Shown: positions 38,746-48,005 of the stretch, one piece after another
How the letters are laid out: each line of letters begins with the position of its first letter
Numbering within the stretch: the first letter of the stretch is position 1
Source of the DNA: Bacillus sp. Cs-700
GTDB lineage: Bacteria; Bacillota; Bacilli; Bacillales; Guptibacillaceae
Direction of reading: 5' to 3'
Length of the DNA stretch: 64,000 nt
Assembly (NCBI RefSeq): GCF_011082085.1
Contig: NZ_CP041063.1
Location: 3,396,001 to 3,460,000, forward strand
The notes under the pieces: model-generated
What the model was told of the DNA's origin: nothing
Databases searched by the model: none
Seen by the model: the letters and a program-made list of their open reading frames with translations, nothing else
Translations under genes and position numbers: made by a program

Positions 38746-40599
38746 ATGATATGTACAGCGCAAGGAATTAGTAAGATGCTTGGTGGAAATAGCTTATTTG
38801 AGGATCTTTCATTTGAAGTGATGGAGAATGACAGAGTTGGAATCGTAGGTAGGAACGGAAGTGGAAAAACGACTCTTTTAAAACTTATAGCCGGAATTGA
38901 ATCAACCGATCATGGGGTGATTCATTATAAGAAGGGGACAAAAGTTGGTTATTTAGCGCAAATTGCGAGTGATTCTGGGTTAACCGTTAAGGAAGTTCTT
39001 AGAAAAGCTTTCACTAACCTTATTACAATGCAAGAGCGAATGAGCGAACTCGAATCGGAAATGGGGAGAGGGGATGAGAATGATCGCACGTTAAAGGAAT
39101 ATGGACAATTGCTTGAGGTTTTTACAAGAAAAGGGGGATATGAAATTGATTCGTCTATACACCATGTCGCAAATGGACTTGGAATCAAGGACCTTCTTTC
39201 TACATCTTTTGATCAACTGAGCGGTGGGGAGAAGACGAAAGTAAGTCTTGGTATGTTATTGCTTCAAGAACCTGAATTATTGTTACTAGATGAGCCAACC
39301 AATCACTTGGACGTTGAAGCAGTGGAATGGCTGGAGACGTTTATGGAGCAATATAAGGGTACGATCGTCATTGTTTCGCATGATCGCTATTTTCTTGATG
39401 AAGTTGTAACGAAAATAATGGACCTGGAAGATGGTGATTTACATGTTTATCAGGGGAACTACAGTGGTTTTGTAGAAAAGAAAGAAAAGTTGTTGCTGGC
39501 TGAATTTGCTGCTTATCAAGAGCAACAAAAGAAAATGAAGAAAATGAGAGAAGCCATTAAACGATTAAAAGAATGGGCAAATCAAGCGAATCCACCGAAT
39601 GCCGCACTTCACAAACGGGCAAGGAATATGGAAAGAGCGCTTGAGCGCATAGATAAAATCAAGCGACCTCTTCTAGAACGAAGAAAAATGGGGTTGGAAT
39701 TCGATTTGAATGAGAGAAGCGGAAAAGATGTCGTTCGTTTTGAAGATGTTTCAATTGGTTATCAAGGACGATCATTAGTAAAGAGTAGTAACTTGCACAT
39801 TCGTTACGGGGAACGGGTGGCGATAGTAGGGAAAAATGGAAGTGGGAAAACAACACTATTGAAAGCGCTACTTGGCTCTATTCTGCCTCAGTATGGAAAG
39901 GTTAGCATAAGTGGAAGCGTAAAAGTCGGTTATCTGTCTCAACATGTTCTGAAAGAAAGTGGAGAAAAGAGAGTTATTGATGTGTATCGGGATACTGCAA
40001 AGGTTTCTGAATCGGATGCAAGGCATGAATTAGCCAGCTTTCTCTTCTATGGTTACAGCGTTTTTTCGAAAGTATCATCGTTAAGCGGTGGGGAGAAAAT
40101 GCGACTGCGATTGGCCCAGTTAATGAGTCAGAAACTGAACTTATTAGTACTTGATGAGCCAACAAATCATCTCGATATTGACTCGAGAGAAATAGTAGAA
40201 GATGCACTCGACAAATTTACAGGAACCATTATTTGTGTCTCTCATGATCGCTACTTTTTGAATAAATGTTTTCCGGTAACGTACTGGATAGAAAATAATT
40301 TTCTCCACTACTATAGTTATACTTACAGTGATGCGAAACAGAAGCACCTTGAAACCTTGCAGCAGGAAAAAGAATCTACGGTTAAAAAGAAGAAGACTAA
40401 AACGGCTCCGGTGGAAAAGGAGGTCGGACTTGATGCAGAAGCAGAAGTCGAAAAACTCGAGGCACGTCTCTTTGAAATTGATCAGCAAATGAGCGTGACG
40501 AATTGCAGAAGAGAATATCAGGATTTATCTGTTGAGAAAGAAAAGCTAAGTTTAAAACGAGAACAATTATATGAAATGTTAATGGGGGAAGAGAGATGA
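38746..40599 (+). CDS. ABC-F ATPase, possible ribosome-protection factor
   Basis: A 617-residue protein with two ABC domains and no membrane segments. Walker A motifs are GRNGSGKTT and GKNGSGKTT. Signatures are LSGGEKTKVSLG and LSGGEKMRLRLA. Walker B/D-loop motifs are LLLLDEPTNHLD and LLVLDEPTNHLD. The domains are joined by a charged interdomain linker, and the C-terminal extension is coiled-coil. ABC-F proteins act on the ribosome; some confer antibiotic resistance. The leader terminator and the overlapping AAC(3) gene support a resistance role, but housekeeping ABC-F function cannot be excluded. The start is ATG 38746 with GAAAGG at 9 bases. Confidence 0.87.
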   Translation: MICTAQGISKMLGGNSLFEDLSFEVMENDRVGIVGRNGSGKTTLLKLIAGIESTDHGVIHYKKGTKVGYLAQIASDSGLTVKEVLRKAFTNLITMQERMSELESEMGRGDENDRTLKEYGQLLEVFTRKGGYEIDSSIHHVANGLGIKDLLSTSFDQLSGGEKTKVSLGMLLLQEPELLLLDEPTNHLDVEAVEWLETFMEQYKGTIVIVSHDRYFLDEVVTKIMDLEDGDLHVYQGNYSGFVEKKEKLLLAEFAAYQEQQKKMKKMREAIKRLKEWANQANPPNAALHKRARNMERALERIDKIKRPLLERRKMGLEFDLNERSGKDVVRFEDVSIGYQGRSLVKSSNLHIRYGERVAIVGKNGSGKTTLLKALLGSILPQYGKVSISGSVKVGYLSQHVLKESGEKRVIDVYRDTAKVSESDARHELASFLFYGYSVFSKVSSLSGGEKMRLRLAQLMSQKLNLLVLDEPTNHLDIDSREIVEDALDKFTGTIICVSHDRYFLNKCFPVTYWIENNFLHYYSYTYSDAKQKHLETLQQEKESTVKKKKTKTAPVEKEVGLDAEAEVEKLEARLFEIDQQMSVTNCRREYQDLSVEKEKLSLKREQLYEMLMGEER

Positions 40600-41399
40600 C
40601 GGAGAAAAAAGCGATTCATACGGTTTGTATGCCACACACAGTCAGTAGTCTTGTCGTGGACTTTCGGGAGTTAGGGATAAAGGAAGGGATGACTTTAATT
40701 GTGCATACCTCACTTAGTTCACTTGGGTGGGTATGTGGAGGAGGAGAAGCCGTTATTCAAGCGCTTATGGAAACGGTTGGAGAAGAGGGAACGCTTGTCA
40801 TGCCAGCTCAATCGGCCGGTAATTCGGATCCGGCAGAATGGATGGCACCCCCCGTACCTGAGTCATGGTGGCCAATTATTCGCGAGAATATGCCGGCGTT
40901 CTCACGCGAAACAACAGCAACAAGAGGTATGGGGGCGATTGCGGAACTTTTTAGACGATATCCGGGAGTTGTAAGAAGTAATCATCCAATGTACTCTTTT
41001 ACAGCTTGGGGGAAGAATAGAGAGTACGTGACGGAGCATCAACCGCTACAAGCAGGATTTGGAGAAACCTCTCCGCTAGCTAAAATTTACGAGCTAAATG
41101 GAAAAATTCTATTCATAGGTGTTGGTCATGAGAGCAATACCTCTCTTCATTTATCTGAGCATGCGAAAAAAAATCAAGTATACGTTACTAAATCAGCTGC
41201 GCTGTTGGAGAATGGTGAGAGAGTTTGGAAAACCTACAACGAAATCGACTACGATTCAGATTGTTTTGCGAAGATTGGATATGAATTTGAGGAAATTGAA
41301 AACTATCAAACAATGAAAATCGGTGGTGCTGTCTGCAAATTATTTGATCAGAGGAAGGTGGTCGACTTTGGACGGAAATGGTGTGCAGAACATTTTTAA
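40596..41399 (+). CDS. Aminoglycoside 3-N-acetyltransferase family protein
   Basis: A 267-residue AAC(3)/YokD-family enzyme. Conserved segments are LIVHTSLSSLGWVCGGGEAVIQALMETVGEEGTLVMPA, TRGMGAIAELFRRYPGVVRSNHPMYSFTAWG and GKILFIGVGHESNTSLHLSEH, with the family's catalytic His/Glu region. Its start overlaps the ABC-F stop (ATGA), so the two are translationally coupled. Several Bacillus members acetylate no clinical aminoglycoside well, so drug specificity is open. Confidence 0.88.
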   Translation: MTEKKAIHTVCMPHTVSSLVVDFRELGIKEGMTLIVHTSLSSLGWVCGGGEAVIQALMETVGEEGTLVMPAQSAGNSDPAEWMAPPVPESWWPIIRENMPAFSRETTATRGMGAIAELFRRYPGVVRSNHPMYSFTAWGKNREYVTEHQPLQAGFGETSPLAKIYELNGKILFIGVGHESNTSLHLSEHAKKNQVYVTKSAALLENGERVWKTYNEIDYDSDCFAKIGYEFEEIENYQTMKIGGAVCKLFDQRKVVDFGRKWCAEHF

Positions 41400-41533
41400 T
41401 AGCCGTTTTAATATGATAACAGTTTAACTAAATGACTTTTCTCTATTCGTACAATTGCCTCATTAGGTAAATAGTACTTTAGGAGTATAGGTGTTGGAAC
41501 TAAAATGATACAAGTACTTTAACTGATTTAATG

Positions 41534-41563
41534 AAAAGGACTTCTTTCGAGAGGTCTTTTTTT
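41534..41563 (+). terminator. Terminator after the AAC(3)-type gene
   Basis: GACTTCT / AGAGGTC hairpin with loop TTCG and a T run, about 135 bases after the stop. The 41400-41676 interval otherwise holds nothing recognised. Confidence 0.75.
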
Positions 41564-41676
41564 ATTATCAAGTAACTATGCAGGAAAATACGCCCTCTTA
41601 CAAGAAGATATGATTGAAACATTTTTCTCCCTCCAAAGACCTATTTCATTAACTATCATTTTTAGAAGGAGTAGCT

Positions 41677-43524
41677 ATGACTTATAACAAAGAGAATATG
41701 ACCTATAATAGCTCGGGCCCTCCTACTGACAATGTATTACAAGAAGAGAGGGGTAAGGTAACGAATTTAGTGAAGTACTATGAAGACTCTACAACAGCAC
41801 TTGTCGTTCAAAAAAATGAGAAATGGCTTTATTTAAACGCCGCAGCTGTTCATCTTCTTGGCTATAACGATTTTAGTGAACTAGAAGGAAAGTCAATCTG
41901 GGAGACGATTCATGCATCAGAGAGGCAAACTGTTTTGAAGCGAATCGAGGCTTCGATCAACGGAGTGAATCCTGGCGCTTTCGTTCAACGGTGGCTGAGG
42001 AAAGATGGATCCACCGTTTCTGTAGAGGTTTTGGCGATTCCAGTGGAGAATTTTCTTGGTCAAACGTCAGCGATTATAAAAGAGGTTGATCATGAGACCA
42101 AAAAAATACAAGAAATGTACGCAAACTATGAGCTCATTACTGAGAACATGAATGAGATTATTAGTTTACTTGATGCTAACGGAAGACTACTTTATGTCTC
42201 GCCTTCTTATCGAGATTATGCTCGAGCAAGCATAGACGAGGAAATTGGGCGCAGTTCGATTCGATATATTCATCAGGAAGACAGGGAGCATGTGAGAACA
42301 GAGTTTTATAAGCTGGTTAAATTTCGCAAACCTTTAATGATTAAGTATCGTATGCAGCGAAGAGATGGGGTTTTTCGTTATATTGAATCCCAGGGGACGT
42401 GCATCTTAAACGAAGAAGAATGCTCTTATGTCGTCGTTTCAAGAGATGTGACCGAAAAACACCAGGCTGAGATGAAACTGCAATTAAATGAGAAAAAGCA
42501 TCGTATGATCCTTGAAAACAGCAATGACTTAATTTGTATGATGAATCATGAAGGGATTACTGTCTACGCCTCACCTTCCTATAAGGAAGTATTAGGTTAT
42601 GAGCAAGGTGAAGTCATTGGGAAGGATATCCTAACTTTTATCCATCCTGAAGATTATGAGAAATGTCATAAAGCCATTCAAACTTTAACAGAAACGAAAC
42701 AATCAATTACAATCGTTTATCGAAAACGGCATGCTTCCGGGAACAGCGTTATTCTCGAAGCGAAGGGGATGGCTGTTAGCGAGGGGGATGAGCAAGTAAA
42801 TCATTTTGTATTTATAGCTAGAGATATCACTGAAAAAATACAGCTAGAGAGATATCGTGAAAATATTGAGAAGTTAGCAATCATTGGGGACGTGGCGGCT
42901 GGTTTTGCACATGAAATACGAAATCCGCTTACGTCAATCAAGGGCTTCTTAAACCTTTTAGCGAAGAATGAGGCAGAACATGATAGGATGTATCATCAAA
43001 TTATTGAAAGAGAGCTTGCCAAAATAGAAGAGGTGATCAATGGCTTTATTTCCCTTGCAAAACCGGAGGCAGGTGAAGTTGCTGAGGTAAGCTTACTAAA
43101 ACTAATCAAAAATGCAATTAACGTATTAATACCGCAGGCTGCTTCTAAAAACATTAGAATTAATATTAGCAGTCAGTTAAAAACAATCGTCATTTGTTGT
43201 CAAAAAAATCAGATGAAGCAGGTGTTTATTAATATTCTAAAAAATGCAGTCGAAGCGATTGAGGAAAATGGCAAAATCGATGTCATTCTTGAAGAAAATC
43301 AAAACAACGTTTTCATTGAGATTCATGACAATGGCATTGGAATTGAAGAAGAAAGACTTGAGCGAATCGGCGTGCCATTTTATACAAATAAAGAAAAAGG
43401 CATAGGGCTTGGCATGACTGTTAGTAATAAAATCATTACCGAGCATAAGGGTAGTCTTCGAGTTGAGAGTGAACCTGGAGAAGGCACGCGGGTTTATATT
43501 CAGCTTCCAAGGAATGGGGGTTAA
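41677..43524 (+). CDS. Triple-PAS soluble histidine kinase, sporulation-kinase type
   Basis: A 615-residue protein without membrane helices. It has three PAS/PAC units (about 30-140, 155-262, 272-388). HisKA follows, with phospho-acceptor His412 in AAGFAHEIRNPLTSIKGFL. The HATPase domain has INILKNAVEAI, HDNGIGIEE and GIGLGMTVSNKI. The layout matches KinA-type orphan kinases that phosphorylate Spo0F. It closely parallels the single-PAS kinase at 7776-8843. GAAGGAG precedes the ATG. Confidence 0.88.
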   Translation: MTYNKENMTYNSSGPPTDNVLQEERGKVTNLVKYYEDSTTALVVQKNEKWLYLNAAAVHLLGYNDFSELEGKSIWETIHASERQTVLKRIEASINGVNPGAFVQRWLRKDGSTVSVEVLAIPVENFLGQTSAIIKEVDHETKKIQEMYANYELITENMNEIISLLDANGRLLYVSPSYRDYARASIDEEIGRSSIRYIHQEDREHVRTEFYKLVKFRKPLMIKYRMQRRDGVFRYIESQGTCILNEEECSYVVVSRDVTEKHQAEMKLQLNEKKHRMILENSNDLICMMNHEGITVYASPSYKEVLGYEQGEVIGKDILTFIHPEDYEKCHKAIQTLTETKQSITIVYRKRHASGNSVILEAKGMAVSEGDEQVNHFVFIARDITEKIQLERYRENIEKLAIIGDVAAGFAHEIRNPLTSIKGFLNLLAKNEAEHDRMYHQIIERELAKIEEVINGFISLAKPEAGEVAEVSLLKLIKNAINVLIPQAASKNIRINISSQLKTIVICCQKNQMKQVFINILKNAVEAIEENGKIDVILEENQNNVFIEIHDNGIGIEEERLERIGVPFYTNKEKGIGLGMTVSNKIITEHKGSLRVESEPGEGTRVYIQLPRNGG

Positions 43525-43612
43525 CCCTACCCTCTTTATACGTATAAAGGGGGAGAAACATACATAGTAACGGTAGTCTTAAGAATATGTGAGATATGAA
43601 AGAAGGGATGAA

Positions 43613-44428
43613 ATGACTGATCTCGTTGGGATAGATGCGGGTGGAACGTTGATTAAAACAGTTCACCTTAAGGAAGGTGAATACAATTATAAAATATTTC
43701 CATTGAATGATATCAATGAGGTTGTGACGTGGCTTAAAGATCAACATCCAAAAGCAAAGTTGAAGATCACTGGAGGGAAGCAATCGGTCCTTGCTAAGCT
43801 AGTTGAAAATGAAGTTGAACTGGTTCCAGAATTCGAGGCGACGACAAAAGGTGTTCGAGCAATTTTAGAACAATCAAATCTAACACTTCCTGACGATTAC
43901 TTACTTGTAAACGTTGGCACGGGGACTTCGATTCACTCCGTTCATTGTAAAAGTGCTGAACGACTTGGAGGAACGGGTGTAGGGGGTGGGATGCTCTTAG
44001 GCCTTTCTTATTTATTGACAGGTCGAACAGACTTTTCGGAGATTACTCAGCTAGCAGCAAAAGGAGATAGAAATGGCATTGATTTAAAGGTGAATGATAT
44101 TTATGAAGGTGCCTCTCCTATTGATGGTGATTTAACTGCCAGTAACTTTGGCTTTATTGATCGGATTAAGCAGCAAGAAGTCAAAGATGAAGATGTGTTG
44201 GCATGCTTAATTGGAATGATTTCCGAGTCGATTTTAATGATGGCAATTCCATTTGCGAAAACCATTTCTACGTCAACCATTGTATTTATCGGTTCTACTT
44301 TTCAATCGAATCCATTATTTAAACAGCAGCTTGAACGCTTTGAGGAACTATTTGATATCAACGCCAATTTTCCACCTCATGGTCAATTTAGTGGAGCAGT
44401 GGGAGCTTTATTATATGGTAGTCACTAG
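43613..44428 (+). CDS. coaW: Type II pantothenate kinase
   Basis: A 271-residue ASKHA-fold kinase that phosphorylates pantothenate in coenzyme A synthesis. The N-terminal phosphate loop is LVGIDAGGTLIKTV. The family block LLVNVGTGTSIHSV...RLGGTGVGGGMLLGLSYLLTG is intact. The C-terminus FPPHGQFSGAVGALLYG is typical of the staphylococcal/Bacillus type II enzyme. The ATG at 43613 has AAGGG upstream; a longer frame from 43589 lacks one. Confidence 0.93.
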   Translation: MTDLVGIDAGGTLIKTVHLKEGEYNYKIFPLNDINEVVTWLKDQHPKAKLKITGGKQSVLAKLVENEVELVPEFEATTKGVRAILEQSNLTLPDDYLLVNVGTGTSIHSVHCKSAERLGGTGVGGGMLLGLSYLLTGRTDFSEITQLAAKGDRNGIDLKVNDIYEGASPIDGDLTASNFGFIDRIKQQEVKDEDVLACLIGMISESILMMAIPFAKTISTSTIVFIGSTFQSNPLFKQQLERFEELFDINANFPPHGQFSGAVGALLYGSH

Positions 44429-44437
44429 ATCAAAATG

Positions 44438-44464
44438 AAAAAAGGGCAATTGGCCCCTTTTTTT
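44438..44464. terminator. Convergent terminator
   Basis: AAAAAAGGGC / GCCCCTTTTTT hairpin with one bulge between coaW and the convergent diguanylate cyclase gene. Confidence 0.8.
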
Positions 44465-45575
44465 AATACTCATAGACTTTCATAGTTTGTTCATTTGAAC
44501 AAATGCGATTTCGTCCACTTCGTTTTGCTTGATAAAGAGCCTCATCTGCTTCTCGATAAAGCTCACCAGAAAATGGGACTGTTTCGGGAAAAGTACTCGT
44601 ACCGATTGAGGCAGTGATATGAATGCTAATATCCTTATTAATAGAAAAAGAAATTTCCTCGATCGTGGATCTGACCTGTTCACCAATCTCTAATGCCTCT
44701 CTATTTGAGCAATTATCTAGTAAAATGGTGAATTCTTCTCCACCATTACGCGATATAATATCGTTCATTCTGGCGGCAATTCTTAACGTCTTACCAAACT
44801 GAGCCAAAATGGTATCTCCAGCTGCGTGACCATATGTATCATTCACATGTTTGAAATGATCAATGTCAATTACTAGAAGAGACAATGGCTTTTCAGCGTT
44901 TGTAGATTCTTGTATTGCGCGGTTTAATGCTTCATCAAAACTCCTTACGTTATTTAACCCGGTAAGCGGATCGATGGTAGCACTCCTTTTGTATTCTTTA
45001 AACAGGTGATTTGTTTTTCGTAAATGTTCTGTTGTGTAAAGCGCCATCGCCCCTGTCACAGTTGATGTAATCCAATAGAGAACGTTCATTTCACTAAATA
45101 AGCTTTTTATATCAAGTAGTACGTATACGATGATAATACTGAAGGCAATGTTGGAATAAATAATCATCCAGAACGCTTTGGCGATAAATGAAACCTTCCA
45201 TTTTCTAAAGAAAAGATAACCGATATAAAGAGAAGTTAACAAACCGAGTGAAACAAAAGAAGAAAGATTTATTCCAATTATAAAACGCGTTATTTGGATA
45301 ACAATAAGAGCAATCATCCCAGGCAATGGTCCTCCATATAAGGTGACCAGTAACAGTGGTATATGTCTTAAATCCACGATGGTTGTGCTATCAACAACTT
45401 GAATGCTATAAATCATCAGCAAAATTCCGATCATGCCAGCATACAAACCGCTAAGCAATTTTCTTTTGATTGAAGATGTTGGTGTTAGGTTTTCTTCTCT
45501 GAAAAATTGATAATAAAGAAAAAGTAGAGCCAGTATTATCATCATATTGACAAAAAAGTCGTGTATTAACTGCAT
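44463..45575 (-). CDS. Membrane diguanylate cyclase (5TM-LYT-GGDEF)
   Basis: A 370-residue protein with about six N-terminal membrane helices (to about 185). They include DLRHIPLLLVTLYGGPLPGMIAL, typical of the 5TMR-LYT sensor domain. The GGDEF domain follows, with active site GGEEF (278-282) and an inhibitory RxxD site (269-272, RMND). It should synthesise cyclic di-GMP and be feedback-inhibited. GAGGTG is 8 bases ahead of the ATG. It is divergent from the response regulator gene. Confidence 0.9.
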   Translation of the reverse strand: MQLIHDFFVNMMIILALLFLYYQFFREENLTPTSSIKRKLLSGLYAGMIGILLMIYSIQVVDSTTIVDLRHIPLLLVTLYGGPLPGMIALIVIQITRFIIGINLSSFVSLGLLTSLYIGYLFFRKWKVSFIAKAFWMIIYSNIAFSIIIVYVLLDIKSLFSEMNVLYWITSTVTGAMALYTTEHLRKTNHLFKEYKRSATIDPLTGLNNVRSFDEALNRAIQESTNAEKPLSLLVIDIDHFKHVNDTYGHAAGDTILAQFGKTLRIAARMNDIISRNGGEEFTILLDNCSNREALEIGEQVRSTIEEISFSINKDISIHITASIGTSTFPETVPFSGELYREADEALYQAKRSGRNRICSNEQTMKVYEY

Positions 45576-45718
45576 TCGATTACACCTCGAATTTCTGAAG
45601 AGTTCTATCGACTTTATTTTACCATTTGCAATAATAACCGGTTCAATTTTTATTACTCGTTCATATTCTATTCATACTTGGGAAGTACACTATCAATATA
45701 GAAAAGGAGCTAGTGGTA

Positions 45719-46393
45719 ATGATTACGATATTACTTGCGGATGATGATCAAAACATTCTAGATTTAATGGCGTTATACATAGAAAAAGAGGGATATTTCG
45801 TTAAGAAAGCTTCAGACGGAAAAGAAGCAGAAAAAATCCTTGAGGCTAATAAAGTTGATCTAGCGGTTATCGATATTATGATGCCGCATATTGATGGGTG
45901 GCAACTATGCGAAGAAATTAGAGCTTATTATGATATTCCTGTTCTCATGGTTTCGGCAAGGGGACAGGCCTCCGATAAGGTGAAAGGGTTTAAACTTGGA
46001 ACGGATGATTATGTCGTCAAACCATTTGATCCTATTGAACTTGTCATGCGGGTAAAGGCATTATTACGAAGATATCACATTCAAAGTGCAAAGAAAATAT
46101 CAATAGGGTTATTTGAAATGGATGCTGAATCATACGATGTAGTGCTTGGGGAAGATCACATTCCTTTGCCCAAAAAGGAGTTTGAGCTTCTATTTAAATT
46201 AGCAAGCACGCCAGGGAAGATATTCACACGAAATCAGTTAATTGACTCAATATGGGGTTATGATTTCCAAGGAGACGATCGAACAGTAGATGTCCACGTG
46301 AAACGAATTAGAGAAAGGTTTTATAGTAGGGAAGTACCTTTTGCTATTAAAACCATGCGTGGACTAGGATATCGTCTGGAGCTATTAAGATGA
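45719..46393 (+). CDS. OmpR-family response regulator, HssR-like
   Basis: A 224-residue response regulator. The receiver domain has the phospho-acceptor Asp52 (AVIDIMMPHIDG), acidic ADDD near the N-terminus and Lys in DYVVKPFDP. The C-terminal winged helix has KEFELLFKLASTPGKIFTRNQLIDSIWGYDFQGDDRTVDVHVKRIRER. The start is ATG 45719, with AAGGAG at 9 bases. It overlaps the kinase gene as ATGA. HssR resemblance is by eye only. Confidence 0.88.
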   Translation: MITILLADDDQNILDLMALYIEKEGYFVKKASDGKEAEKILEANKVDLAVIDIMMPHIDGWQLCEEIRAYYDIPVLMVSARGQASDKVKGFKLGTDDYVVKPFDPIELVMRVKALLRRYHIQSAKKISIGLFEMDAESYDVVLGEDHIPLPKKEFELLFKLASTPGKIFTRNQLIDSIWGYDFQGDDRTVDVHVKRIRERFYSREVPFAIKTMRGLGYRLELLR

Positions 46394-47757
46394 AGCGGTC
46401 GATCTACCTCAGAAGTGTCGTCATCTATATCGGGGTTGTTTTGATCAGTCTCATACTATCATTCTGGATTATGAATGTTTTTTATATTGATACCATCCGA
46501 GAACGTCTCCAAAAAGACATTACCGAAGTAGGACGTCAAACGATCGCTTTATACGAGAATTCGAGCTACACCGATCCTTCAGAATTTATTGGGAATATCC
46601 CAACCTTTAATTACAATCTTATTCTTTATGATGAATCTGGAAAAGCAGTACCGCCTAACGATAATGGGAAGTGGCGAATTTCCGCAAAACACATCGAAAA
46701 GGTGTTAAACGGAGGGGTAGTTCGTGTGAATGATCGGACAGCTTCGCCTCCGTCCCAATTAAATGTCGGCTTACCATTTCAGGACAACGATAGTCGTTAC
46801 GCTCTTTTTATTAGACCTGATCTTTCGCTTGAAGAGAATACAATTAAACGAGTGATGCTAACGACTTTACTACTTGTACTTATTATTGGAAGCTCCATTT
46901 TTGTCATATTAATGAGGTATGTTGTTCGTCCCATTCGGGACCTGACAGAAGCGACAAAAAAAGTAGCGATAGGTGATTTTACTGTTCGTATCAATAGTAA
47001 ACGTCATGATGAAATAGGAGATCTCTCGAGAAGTTTTGATCATATGGCGCATGATTTAAGGCATTTAGAAGAAATGCGTCAGGAATTTGTTGCGAATGTT
47101 TCCCATGAAATACAGTCTCCACTTACATCGATTGGTGGCTATGCACGAGTTTTGCAGGATCGTATGTTAGATGAGCTTGATCGAATAAAATACCTTGGGA
47201 TTATTCAAAAAGAAACAGAGCGCTTATCCAAATTAAGCGAAAATCTTTTAAAGATGACGACACTTGATGCAGATAATCCGATGTTTCACTTAAGAATCTA
47301 TTCACTTGATGAACAGCTAAGGGAAGTGATTCTATCACTTGAAACGATGTGGGCTGAAAAAGGGATTGAAGTTCAGGTTGATTTAAAGGAAGTTCAAATC
47401 GAAGCGGACTATGATCAACTCAGCCAAGTGTGGATAAATCTACTATCAAATAGTATTCGGTATACGGAATCAAATGGAGTTATCACTATTCAAACGAAAG
47501 AGAAAGCAGGAGAAGTAATGGTCGAAGTGCGAGATACAGGCTGTGGTATTCCTGAAGTAGACCAAGCGCATGTATTTGACCGATTTTATAAAGCGGATAA
47601 AGCAAGGTCGAGTAAGGGAGGTAGCGGACTTGGACTTGCGATCGTCCAACGTATCGTTCATCTTCACAAAGGAACTATTTCACTTGAAAGTAAGGTAGGC
47701 ATTGGTACAACGATTACGATTACACTCCCTAAAATGAAAAAGCGAAAAGAAACATAA
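46390..47757 (+). CDS. Membrane sensor histidine kinase, HssS-like
   Basis: A 455-residue kinase with two membrane helices (about 9-32 and 156-178). They flank an extracytoplasmic sensor of about 120 residues. HAMP (about 179-231) follows, then HisKA with His239 in VSHEIQSPLTSIGGYARVL. The HATPase domain has NLLSNSIRYT, RDTGCGIPE and GGSGLGLAIVQRI. It is the partner of the overlapping response regulator. The RND gene downstream is a likely target, by proximity only. Confidence 0.9.
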   Translation: MKRSIYLRSVVIYIGVVLISLILSFWIMNVFYIDTIRERLQKDITEVGRQTIALYENSSYTDPSEFIGNIPTFNYNLILYDESGKAVPPNDNGKWRISAKHIEKVLNGGVVRVNDRTASPPSQLNVGLPFQDNDSRYALFIRPDLSLEENTIKRVMLTTLLLVLIIGSSIFVILMRYVVRPIRDLTEATKKVAIGDFTVRINSKRHDEIGDLSRSFDHMAHDLRHLEEMRQEFVANVSHEIQSPLTSIGGYARVLQDRMLDELDRIKYLGIIQKETERLSKLSENLLKMTTLDADNPMFHLRIYSLDEQLREVILSLETMWAEKGIEVQVDLKEVQIEADYDQLSQVWINLLSNSIRYTESNGVITIQTKEKAGEVMVEVRDTGCGIPEVDQAHVFDRFYKADKARSSKGGSGLGLAIVQRIVHLHKGTISLESKVGIGTTITITLPKMKKRKET

Positions 47758-47779
47758 CTGTTTCTTTTCGCTTTTTTTA
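47736..47779 (+). terminator. Terminator of the two-component operon
   Basis: AAAAAGCGAAAAGAAACA and its complement with a four-base loop and seven T residues. It includes the kinase stop codon. Confidence 0.92.
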
Positions 47780-48005
47780 TTTGGCTCTTTTCTAAAAGAC
47801 TGTTGCTTTTGAAAAGGATTTATATGAAAAACCACACTTAGTGATTGGAGCGGAAATTCACTCGTTATGATTCACAGTAACTATCTGTGACTACCCGAAT
47901 GTGAAATGGAAAAAATAAATCGCATTGATAAATGAAATGAGTTTGTTCATAATGCGTTCATTTTTGCGTCGTATACTGATGTCAGATCAAGAAGGAGTGA
48001 ATGAG

